A stretch of DNA of 60,000 nt from Symsagittifera roscoffensis (Eukaryota > Xenacoelomorpha > Acoela > Convolutidae), in the NCBI RefSeq assembly GCF_963678635.1, contig NC_087071.1, forward strand, positions 39,575,797 through 39,635,796, in the 5' to 3' direction. Position 1 is the stretch's first letter. Each line of letters starts with the position of its first letter. Under the pieces are notes generated by a model that saw nothing but the letters and a program-made list of their open reading frames with translations, did no database searches and was not told where the DNA came from. Positions 1 to 8,524 of this stretch are shown piece by piece. A program made the position numbers and the translations under genes.

Positions 1-1442
1 CGCAATGAATAAAGCAGTAACGGTACCTTCAAACAGCATTAAATTGATGTATAAACTCTTTTCACCTATGCAGTAAATCTAATTGAATTGATAATTTCAA
101 GCCCCACAAATTAGTAAAATTGCAATTTTTAGTAATAAAAATATACAAATGAAAGCAGTACTAACCTTTTTGAAGATGCTTTTAAATAATATTCACTTGC
201 CTACAACTCTATCTATAATCGCAATGCTCGCCCACAACGAATTGTTTAAAATAGCGAATTTGAGCTTAAAATTTCACTGAGAACAACTCTATCCAGTTTT
301 AACAATTTTCAAGTTTTCCTTTAACTCGATTGGAAAGGAATTATATAATAATCCCAACTAACCCACGCAGCTTACTAAACACCACAAATCACAACCTAAC
401 ACTATGACTAAGAAAAAAAACCCACGGTACCCAAACCGGATCAAACCAGCTTAAGAACTGGATAATATATTCTTTTGAAGACTATTCATAAGTCCAAAAA
501 AGAACGATTTAAACACCAAAAAGTCGAAAGTCAAACGCAAACCAAACAATTCGATTTTTGAGAAAAGGACACAACCAAAAAAACAAAAGAAAAAACCAGT
601 AATAAAAAAGACATAAAAGGTTAACTCAAAAAAGGACAAAAAAACTAGCATGAAATCATACGCTACTCCTGGCCTAACCCACAAAGAGGAGCGTCCTGAG
701 CATGCTCTATAGCCAGCCTAACCCACCGTGCTACATCGAAGCTTTATGACCCACTCCCAATTTTTGATGAGAGCTACTCAAGGGTGAGTAGATTTTTAAA
801 ATTAACAGAACTAAACAAAAAGGCTTTTGCAAAAAAAAATTAATATAAAATAAAAACTAAAAACAAAATTAACAAAAACTTATATATGTAAATGATACAA
901 TGCAGTATAATAGATTTAAAGGAAGCCCAAAAACGAGCATCAAGGAACTTAAGGACTCGATCACACTCAAACTACAGAATGGCTAAAGACAACAGATATG
1001 CTGCCTACAGTCACAATTCAAACGATTTGAAGTACGACTTGGCATCGCAGCAAAGAACCTCCATTGATCCAGACCAATGGCTATCTCGATGTTCAAGTAT
1101 ACGTACAGAACCGAGTTACAACGCACCCCCCTCAAGCTCAAACTTCACGCCATTCCCAAACGAGATTGGAACACCGTTCTCTACAAAGCAAGAACGGATG
1201 ATCATAACAAACCAATCAGAAATCACAATCCGATCTCCGGAAACAACAGCAACAATTGGTGGTCGCAGTCGTCGTCGAAGGACAAGCTGATATCAACGAT
1301 TCCAGCTACCTGGAACAGATGGATAAAACACCCTTCTTCCAGAACGGAAAAGAAATGATGCTCGCGACATACCAACGATCGTCATCCATCCTCCATTCCA
1401 GAAAAATGTCAAAGAACAAAAACTCTGTAAACCCCGGATGGA
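1..1442 (+). mobile_element. 3' non-coding end of a second, diverged copy of the large Gypsy element (copy B)
   Basis: Read on the plus strand, this stretch matches the reverse complement of about 5100-6500 in the intact element. Shared landmarks include several GCAGTAAAT blocks, the paired GGCCTAACCCAC motif with GAGCATGCTC between, and the CTCTGTAAACCCCGGATGG stretch just before the LTR. The copy is cut by the left edge of the window, so its coding part is not visible. Open frames inside it (for example 892-1290) show no family resemblance and differ between copies, so I treat the region as non-coding. Confidence 0.8.
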
Positions 1443-1792
1443 TGGAACCAGATTCAAACTAGATTTTATTATTGGTTATTATTCATACATTTTATCTCTA
1501 TAAAATATTGAAGACTAACCAATCATACTCAATCAAACTTTTTAAGTGTAGTTTCAACACCAGAACAGCTTGAATTAATCTTAGAATACAGTCATTTCAT
1601 TCTGAAACTAACTCGCGCAAACCGGTGTACACTAGATCTATTGAGACTAGGAGATATAAGAGTAAGATTAAGATTGGTAATAGACTAAGAAATTGCACGA
1701 ATATATCCGGCCGAAAATAAGATAGCGTGACGAGCAGACGGTGTTCCCTATCTGAAATTACTCTAGGAGTTATGAACATCAGCCCTAACTCA
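1443..1792 (+). repeat. 3' LTR of copy B (diverged)
   Basis: It starts TGGAACC and ends CTAACTCA, the same termini as the intact LTRs in sense orientation. Internally it keeps the LTR core: TATAAGAGTAAGATTAAGAT, the GGCCGAAAATAAGATAGCGT stretch and GAGCAGACGGTGT. It is about 60 bp shorter than the intact 408-bp LTR and carries many substitutions, so it is an older insertion. Confidence 0.85.
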
Positions 1793-1997
1793 GGGTTCTA
1801 TCATAATAAAGCAGTTTTTTGCCATGATTTGGATTCTAGCGAGGGATTGGATATCTTTGAATAAGTTACGTTACATCTATTTTTCGTACCCTTATTTTGT
1901 CTGAGACCAGGCAATTGGTCTCGCGCTAATACTGGTAAGGTGTATTTTTTTCAAAGTCAATGACACCGCCTGGTGCAAATTTTTTCGACATAAAAAA

Positions 1998-2028
1998 AAA
2001 TCACAATATCAGTTTGAAGTCATCGTCC
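1998..2028 (+). repeat. 31-bp direct repeat, left copy, bounding an env fragment
   Basis: The sequence from AAATCACAATATC to GTCATCGTCC is repeated exactly at 2669-2699. The two copies sit directly on both sides of a retroelement env fragment. The repeat is too long to be an LTR-integrase target duplication (4-6 bp). Confidence 0.85.
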
Positions 2029-2668
2029 GAATTTATCCAGAAACAGAACTCACATGCAAATATAATAAACCTTTCTATTAAACACAGTTATTCAGAAATT
2101 CGTGTTGAATATGAATAAGGTTTCGACATGAATATAGGAAAAGTCATAAAAAAACCCACATGCATCACATCATACAACAAATGACGAAATTTCATATATA
2201 CCAAAAAACCTCCTTAAAAACACAGGAAACATTGGTGGAAAAATAAAACCACAAAATAAAGAAAGTACACGCTTACAAGAGCTATCACTAATGAACAACA
2301 CCTATTTGGGTGCAATTCTTTATGACATACACTTAGATATGAAATTAGGTTACACAATAAGCAGATATTTTCAAGAAATAAACCTATCAGAATTAGAAAC
2401 ACTACATCAATTATGCGAACTTGAAAGAACACAAATTCTAAAATCAATCGTTTTAGCAGTTCTAAATTTATCCTGTGCAGGACATTTATAACCCGGAAAC
2501 AGATCAAATTACCTTGGCTATTAAGGAAATATTTTATGGTATTACACTTGTACCAAAAAAGTATCACCTTCATATGTTTTTGAAGACAAACCATGCTACA
2601 AAAGAATCTCAATTTTCTACAAAAATAAAGTACATTTTGTCGATACACTCACGATATCAAACAAAAAC
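2029..2668 (+). pseudogene. Broken envelope-gene fragment of the same retroelement family
   Basis: Plus-strand translation matches an internal block of the intact envelope ORF (about 10150-9525 on the minus strand). Shared short motifs are YDIHLDMKL, LSELETLHQLCELERTQIL and HFVDTLSR. The reading frame is broken by stops, for example a TAA early in the stretch just before GFDM, and by indels. No LTR, integrase or other element part adjoins it. The whole fragment lies between exact 31-bp direct repeats, so it looks like an inserted piece rather than the remnant of a complete local copy. Confidence 0.85.
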
Positions 2669-2699
2669 AAATCACAATATCAGTTTGAAGTCATCGTCC
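2669..2699 (+). repeat. 31-bp direct repeat, right copy
   Basis: Exact second copy of 1998-2028, immediately after the env fragment. Confidence 0.85.
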
Positions 2700-3339
2700 A
2701 TTTTTATAAAATAGTTCGAGTGACACTTTGCGGATTGTTATTTGCAAAATTAGTTGGTTGATAAATTTTGGTTGGTTTATAAAACTGCAGAGACGATTTC
2801 AGTGGTCACTCATAAGTCCGAAAAGAAAAAAATCAGTCACATAAGTTCCAAAAACTTCAATTGGTCGAGGAGTTTTGAGCCGTCTTTTTATTACCAACTT
2901 TACTTTAGTTTGAAGGTAGCAAGTGATCGCTTAGAACGCCTTGCAGCTCTGTAGGGCCACCGGCTCTTATTTTCGTCTTGAGTCTTTCCCTTTGCTCACA
3001 CATAGGGATTTTAAACATTAGCATTTGTGGAATTCGTTAAAAGTTCAAACTGAAGCAAATTAATTTCTCATAATCGTAGGTAATTTTTTTTTCCTGACTA
3101 TATTTCCCAGGAAGCGTGATTGAGGGGTTTAAATGATCTCGGTAATGACAAAAACAAAATGGAACATCAAAAACTACCCCTCCCCCCAAAAAACATATTA
3201 TTTAACAAAAAAAGGATGGGATCATATTTTTTTTTGCATAATTCAATAAATGTGTACTGTAGTCAGAATATTCAGCACGAGTTGCACAGCCAATGGATAA
3301 CTTTGTTAATGTTGTGTTATGCTTAAAATTAGAGTTTGA
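2700..3339. other. Intergenic sequence upstream of the ubiquitin-fusion gene
   Basis: I see no convincing coding exon or repeat here. It presumably contains the promoter and 5' UTR of the gene starting at 3340. An in-frame TGA lies directly before that ATG, so either the ATG is the true start or an upstream exon splices in just after it, for example at the CAG near 3353. Confidence 0.5.
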
Positions 3340-4548
3340 ATGGATCTCGCAGAAGACACGAACTTTTTGGGTGCAGCAATTTCGCATTTGAGCGGTGCTG
3401 GTGAATTGAAATATGAAAACATTGATGCTGTTCATAAACATGTTTTGTCATGGGTAAACATCCCCGATGAAAAAACATTAGCAGAAAACAGGTCATATTC
3501 AACGGCGAAAAAGTATGGTGGCTTTACAGTGTATGCGCAAACCTTGACTGGAAAACTTATCTCCATCGGAAACAACTCGTCCAAGGATACTGTCAGTGCC
3601 ATCCATCAGAAAATTGAAAAAAAAGGTTTGTTTGGATCAATATTTTCAACAAAGTTCACCGGTAACGGAAAAGACGGTAAGACAACCACCCAATCATAAG
3701 ATTACAATTCCAACAAGCCAAAAACTAATATTGTTGCGCAATTTAACAAACAGTTTTTTGGGCGCCTATATGTCTTTTAAAGGAAGGCGTTGCGAATGTT
3801 ACCCGCAGCGCTGAAAAATTCGACTTGGAGCGCTGAAAAAGTTTTAAACATTTTTAAACTCATTTGAGAAAATCATTAGACATACCTGGATTTTTTTTCA
3901 GAGGGAATTCCGGTTGATCAGCAACGGCTAATTTTCGCTGGCAAGCAGTTGGAACAAGGTGGGACATTGGGAGGCTATAATATCCAAAAGGAGTCAAATT
4001 TGCACCTTGTGTTGCGCATGCGTTTTCACCCTAATGAATCATTTCTCGACTCTTCTGTTCTCGATGCAAAATACAACTATGACTTCACCAACAAAACTGA
4101 CGACGGAGCTGTTTTCAAAAGAGGTGAATGGACTTACAAAAGACCATATGGGTGGAACAGAATAGCTTTCAAAATTAAGGATAAATATTCGGACAACATT
4201 TGGCTCGGAGGTACCGATGGAGGGATAAGAGCGACATCTAAACCAGGTGAATGGCCGGTTTCTTATCACGGAACTGGGAAAGATGCTACCAAAGAGATAT
4301 CAGAAAACGATTTTGACCTCGAAAAAGGTAAACGGTTTCTGCATGGACGCGGAATTTTCAGCACTCCCGACCCCGCGATTGCCGAGAAGTACGCAAAGGT
4401 GTTTGATTATAAGGGGTCAACCTACAAAGTTCTCATCCAGAGTCGAGTTAACATGGAAGATACGACTCACGTCAAGAAAAAAGACTACTTTGTCACGGCA
4501 CAAGAGAATAACATACGTCCATATGGACTGCTTTTCAAAAAAGTTTAG
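3340..4548 (+). CDS. Ubiquitin-like domain fused to a possible ADP-ribosyltransferase-like domain (two exons: 3340-3625, 3902-4548)
   Basis: Two exons join in phase 1 across an intron at 3626-3901 (GTTTGT...TTTTTTCAG), giving about 310 residues. The splice restores a complete ubiquitin fold: the TLTGK strand lies in exon 1, and [18 protein letters not shown] and YNIQKES lie in exon 2. Positions equivalent to ubiquitin K11, K29, K33, K48 and K63 and the hydrophobic patch (L8, I44, V70) are kept; K6 and K27 are replaced. The C-terminal RGG is RFH, so normal processing and conjugation are not expected. About 70 residues precede the ubiquitin part. The region after it has [14 protein letters not shown], then SYHGTG and [17 protein letters not shown], and ends in a [10 protein letters not shown]-like strand. 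The YHGT and GxxF(Y) pattern suggests a PARP/ART-type fold; this is inference and a catalytic Glu is not assigned. Confidence 0.85.
3626..3901 (+). other. Intron splitting the ubiquitin domain
   Basis: Donor G|GTTTGT and acceptor TTTTTTTTCAG|AG. Removing it turns G plus AG into a Glu codon and gives the ubiquitin-typical KEGIP stretch, which fixes both splice sites. Confidence 0.85.
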
Positions 4549-4687
4549 TTGGGCTGTCATCCACAGAAGAATCTTTTAGGATGGGGTTTTAGGATCTTTT
4601 CTTTCTTAAAGCAGTTTTAGGTTGACCAAATCTGATTTTCGAGGTTTTCCAAAATTACTTTAAAAATTTTTGCTGAAAATTTCTGCG

Positions 4688-4691
4688 CAAC
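4688..4691. repeat. Target-site duplication CAAC, left
   Basis: CAAC lies directly outside the TG end of the LTR at 4692 and recurs at 23615-23618 outside the other LTR. Four to five bp is usual for Ty3/Gypsy integrases. Confidence 0.85.
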
Positions 4692-5099
4692 TGAGTTAGG
4701 ACCGAAGTGTAACTCATAGAGTAATTTCGGATAGGGTACACCGTCTGCTCGTCACGCTATCTTATTTTCGGCCGGATAGATTCGTGCAACTTCTTAGTCT
4801 AATACCGATCCTAATCTTACTCTTATACTATCTAGTCTCAGGTTGTTTAACTAGTCTCTGCTAGGCTCAATAGATCTAGGGTATACTGGTTTATTGCGGC
4901 TGCTGAAGTGCTCGGGAGAGTCCAACTAATTTCTAAGTTAAATTCAAATCTCTCTGGTGCTGAAATTACAAGTAACTTCAGCACTTACAAATAAGTGGGT
5001 TGTTAGTTAGATGGATCATGATTGGTTAATATTAAATACTTTACATTGGTAAAACATTTAATTTATCCAATCATAAAATGTAGTTTAGATCAGGTTCCA
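4692..5099 (-). repeat. 3' LTR of copy A (408 bp)
   Basis: In sense orientation it begins TGGAACC and ends AACTCA (TG...CA). Every base appears identical to 23207-23614. It holds a TATA-like TATAAGA. Confidence 0.95.
4821..4827 (-). promoter_or_regulatory. TATA-like box in the 3' LTR
   Basis: The sense strand reads AGTATAAGAGTAAG. The same TATAAGAGTAAG is kept in the diverged LTR at 1443-1792 and a close form in the LTR fragment at 57120-57377, so it is likely the core promoter. The functional copy for this element is in the 5' LTR. Confidence 0.5.
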
Positions 5100-6718
5100 C
5101 CCATCCGGGTTTTACAGAGTTTTTTAGAATTGTTCTTCTGCAATTCGAAGGATGGATGATGGACGTTTGTTTTTGGCGAACATCATAATTTTCTTCCGTT
5201 TCCTCTTTTGTTAGGGAAGTTCCAGGAAGCTGGAGTTAGAGACATAAGACGTTGTGTCTTCTAGTGACAACGACTACGTCTTTGCAACAAACTCAAATCT
5301 GATTTCAGAATGGTTTGCTATGTCAGGTTTTTCTGTTCTGCGTGGAGAACTTCTTTTGTGTATGATCTAGTTTGGGAATGGCGTGGAGATTGTGCGTGGA
5401 GGGGATGCCTGGTTACTCGGATCTGTACGTATACTTGAACATCGAGGTGGTCATTGGTCTAGTTCAATGAAGTCCTTTTCTGCGAGGTCAAGTCGTACTC
5501 TAAATCCTTTGAGTTGTGATTGTGAGCGGCATATCGATTGTAGTTGGTCATTCTCTCTCGAGTGTAGTGGGGTCGTCTTGTCTTTTGATGTTCGTCCTTG
5601 GTGTTGTATTCTGATCTATATATTGCATCATGTGATTTTACATTTTATAAAACTTTTATTAGTTTAATATTTTTTAATAATGATTTTAGTTAGTTGTTTT
5701 CACAAAAGCTTTTTGTTTTAGTTCGGTTATTTTGAAGAGTTACTCACACTTGAGTAGCTCTTATTAAAAATAGTGGTGTGGTCACAAAGCGTGGATGTAG
5801 CGCGGTGGGTTAGGCCGGCTATAGAGCATGCTCAGGACGTCCTTCCTGGTGGGTTAGGCCAGGAGTGGGAGTATGATTTCATGCGGTTTTTGTGAGGGGT
5901 CCTGTTATGTGACAACGTTTTATGTTGGGTTTGTTGTGGTCTTACTTATGTCTTGTTGGTTATGTACTTTTTCCAAAAAGCAAATTGTTTGTGGTATGGG
6001 TTTGTCTTTTGACTTTTTTGTGTTTTATTATTTCTTTCTTAGACTTTATAATAGTCTTCAAAAGAATAAATTATCCAGTTTTAAACTGGGTTAATCCGGT
6101 TTGGGTACCGTTGGTTTCCTTTTCTTAGTCATGCTGTTATTCTATGATTTGTGGTATTTAGTAAGCTGCGTTGGTTAGTTTTGTTTAGTATATGATTCCT
6201 TTCCAACCGGGTTAAAGGAAAGTTTGAAACATGTTATTATATGTTAGAGTTGTTGAGTGTGAAAACTTGAAACTGAAATTCATTATTTTAAACAATTCTT
6301 CGTGGGCGAGCTGTGCGAGTGTGGATAGAATTTCTGTGCGAATGAATGAAAATATCAAAAGGTTAGTACTGCATTTGCATTTATTTAATTTACTACATAT
6401 AATTTAGAAATTTACTGCTAGTCATGGGGGAATATTAAGACACAAATTTTCATCATAATTAGATTTACTGCTTATGGGGAAAATTTTTAGAAATGAATTT
6501 ACTGCATTGGTATTAAATTTATAAATTTATAAGTGTAAGAGATTAATAGAATTTTTGAAATCTGTTTGATGAAATTTGCGATTTTTATTTGTCTTTTGTG
6601 GTTTTTGTAGGTGATCGTCGGATGAAGGCTAAAAATCTAAAGAAAACATGAATAAAGTATGGTGAGTTTTTTAATATTTTAATTAGTTAGTTATATTCAT
6701 TTAATTCATACTTACCTG
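5100..6718 (-). other. Long 3' non-coding region of copy A
   Basis: About 1.6 kb between the stop of the 601-aa ORF and the 3' LTR without a sense ORF of note. It has homologues in copy B (1-1442) and in the relic at 58236-59040, so it is an ancestral part of the family. It includes several short GCAGTAAAT blocks (6380-6520) and the conserved palindromic block at 5804-5863. The bases just upstream of the LTR on the sense strand, CCCGGATGGG, are not a classic purine tract, although they are conserved in copy B. Confidence 0.75.
5804..5863 (-). promoter_or_regulatory. Conserved non-coding block: paired GGTGGGTTAGGCC repeats around a palindrome
   Basis: On the plus strand GGTGGGTTAGGCCGG (5804-5818) and GGTGGGTTAGGCCAGG (5848-5863) flank the palindrome AGAGCATGCTC (5823-5833). 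Copy B preserves the same arrangement at 668-726 although its surroundings have diverged. Nothing in the sequence says what it does; an RNA export or packaging structure is a possibility only. Confidence 0.5.
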
Positions 6719-8524
6719 TTAGTCGTCGGGGAAAAAACCGTGGGGGAAGATGTCGTGAATTAGTTCTGAAGTTGTTAGTAGTTTAGCTAAGATGCGGATG
6801 ATATTTTTAGTCTGAAGCAGTGGCCAAAGCAATTGAAGTGCCTTAATAGTGGTTAGTTCTTCAGTGCCAACTGCAAACTCATAAGGTGTGTTTTGGATTA
6901 AGTTATATAATTTGTGATTGAATTTAGTGTTGTGGATGAATTCTAAAATTGGGATTTCTATGGGTTGTACAAACTCGTGCGGGATAAGGAAGGGTCGGGA
7001 TTCTTCGGCGTTGAAGGTCTTGGTAATGGGACAGAAGATGTACATTTGGGTTATGGGGTCATAATTACGAAGAATACCATGGAGGTTAGTGTCTTTAATA
7101 CAATATGTGAAATTTAGGAAAAATGGTGAAGTGTATTTGGAATTAATGAATTGAAAACGATGGTGTGGTTGTCTAGAGGGTGTGTGTAGGTCAAAGTGAT
7201 TTTGGATGAAACGATAATAACTATATGTGTGGGTTTGTTTAGTGCGCAACATAATATCATGTGAGCAGTGTAAATCTCTTTCGTGTGGTGCAAGGAAATG
7301 AAAGGTTAGTGAAAATATTTGGAAGCGTTCTTTAAAACTTTCGTATGCTTGTGTGTCTGTTAGTGCTTCTGAAATAATGTGATCAAACTTTCGATCGAAG
7401 ATGTTTAGTGTGAATGTATATGGTGTCTTGATGAAAAACTTCTCGGTAATTTGTGGATTAGCGAAGCGATCGTCGTCTAAGAATTGATCTTGGTTAGCTC
7501 TGATGATGTTGTGATCATAGTATTCGAGTGTATATTCGTTAGCTCTAGGTGCAGTGTGTGTTTTTAGTGATTTTTTATATCCAACGTAAGTAAATTGTCT
7601 AGCGGTTAGTGGTGTAGTGAGTCGATATAGCATGTCCGTATTTCGCTCTATATCGATGTGAGTGTTAGATAAAGGTAAGCAAAGAGGGTTAGTGAAATGA
7701 TAATATGAGGTCCAAGAGAGAGTAGGCATTAAAACGTATTCATCTACGAAGTTGCGTGTTTCGTTAGTGTCGTGGGGGGTGTTTAAGGTGTATTGTGGGA
7801 ATGAGGGTAAGGTGATGGCTAAAAATTCTTTTGTGTTAGTATGCTTGGGGTGGTTGATGTATTCACGGGCTGTTCCTGGTTTTGCTGGGAAAGGATGGTT
7901 GGGGAACTTTCTTTTAAAAGTGCGGTAAGCTCTATTAGTGTTGAGTGAAGATTCAGTTGATGTGGATGATGGTGCTAGTGATTCAGTATAAGTTGAAGAG
8001 GGTGTAGGGGTAGGGGGGTTGGATGAATTTATTGTGGAGGAGATTTGGTTTATGGTTGGGGTATTAAGGTGGTAGGGTTGTTGTTGAAGGGTAATAAAAT
8101 TATCTAGCTCTGGGGAGATTCGGGGGGTGTCTGGAGAATGAGATGATTGGTCAGAATGGTATGAGGAATAGGTTGGGGTAACTTGGGAAGCATAAGAGGG
8201 TGTGGGAGTAATTGGGTCAGGGTTATTGGATAATATGGGTTGAAAAGGGGGTTGAGAAAAATTAGAAGAGTTATGAAAATTATTGGATGGGGATGGTTCT
8301 GAGTCGGCGAATTCATCGGGGGTTTCAATATTCGGGTTATTTAGCTGTGAGATGGAGTATAAAACTGAGATGTGTGAGTTAGTGTCGGAATTCATGCCTG
8401 ATGTTACATTGCTAGATGGAAAATCGGGTGGCGGAAAAGCAAAAAGTGGTATTATTGGGATTGGAGAGGTAAGATTGGTTGGGTGGGAATTTGATCGGTG
8501 TAGTGATCCAAGTTGGCGGCTCAT
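6719..8524 (-). CDS. 601-aa accessory ORF of the retroelement, function unknown
   Basis: The ATG overlaps the envelope stop codon as ATGA, which fits termination-reinitiation or a shared subgenomic RNA. Residues 1 to about 200 are low-complexity and rich in Ser, Thr, Pro, Asn and Gln. Residues about 205-601 look like a folded domain with many aromatic and charged residues, beginning near RAYRTFKRKFPNHPF and including FKERFQIFSLTFHF. I see no signal peptide, membrane segment or catalytic motif I can name. A decayed homologue lies at 59040-60000, so the ORF is an old component of this family and not a chance frame. It could be structural, regulatory or a captured gene; I do not recognise it. 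Confidence 0.85.
   Translation of the reverse strand: MSRQLGSLHRSNSHPTNLTSPIPIIPLFAFPPPDFPSSNVTSGMNSDTNSHISVLYSISQLNNPNIETPDEFADSEPSPSNNFHNSSNFSQPPFQPILSNNPDPITPTPSYASQVTPTYSSYHSDQSSHSPDTPRISPELDNFITLQQQPYHLNTPTINQISSTINSSNPPTPTPSSTYTESLAPSSTSTESSLNTNRAYRTFKRKFPNHPFPAKPGTAREYINHPKHTNTKEFLAITLPSFPQYTLNTPHDTNETRNFVDEYVLMPTLSWTSYYHFTNPLCLPLSNTHIDIERNTDMLYRLTTPLTARQFTYVGYKKSLKTHTAPRANEYTLEYYDHNIIRANQDQFLDDDRFANPQITEKFFIKTPYTFTLNIFDRKFDHIISEALTDTQAYESFKERFQIFSLTFHFLAPHERDLHCSHDIMLRTKQTHTYSYYRFIQNHFDLHTPSRQPHHRFQFINSKYTSPFFLNFTYCIKDTNLHGILRNYDPITQMYIFCPITKTFNAEESRPFLIPHEFVQPIEIPILEFIHNTKFNHKLYNLIQNTPYEFAVGTEELTTIKALQLLWPLLQTKNIIRILAKLLTTSELIHDIFPHGFFPDD

Noticed and set aside
892-1462. Overlapping plus-strand ORFs of 68-132 aa in copy B
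   Set aside because: They lie in the 3' non-coding region of a decayed element; the matching region of the intact copy does not keep the same frames.
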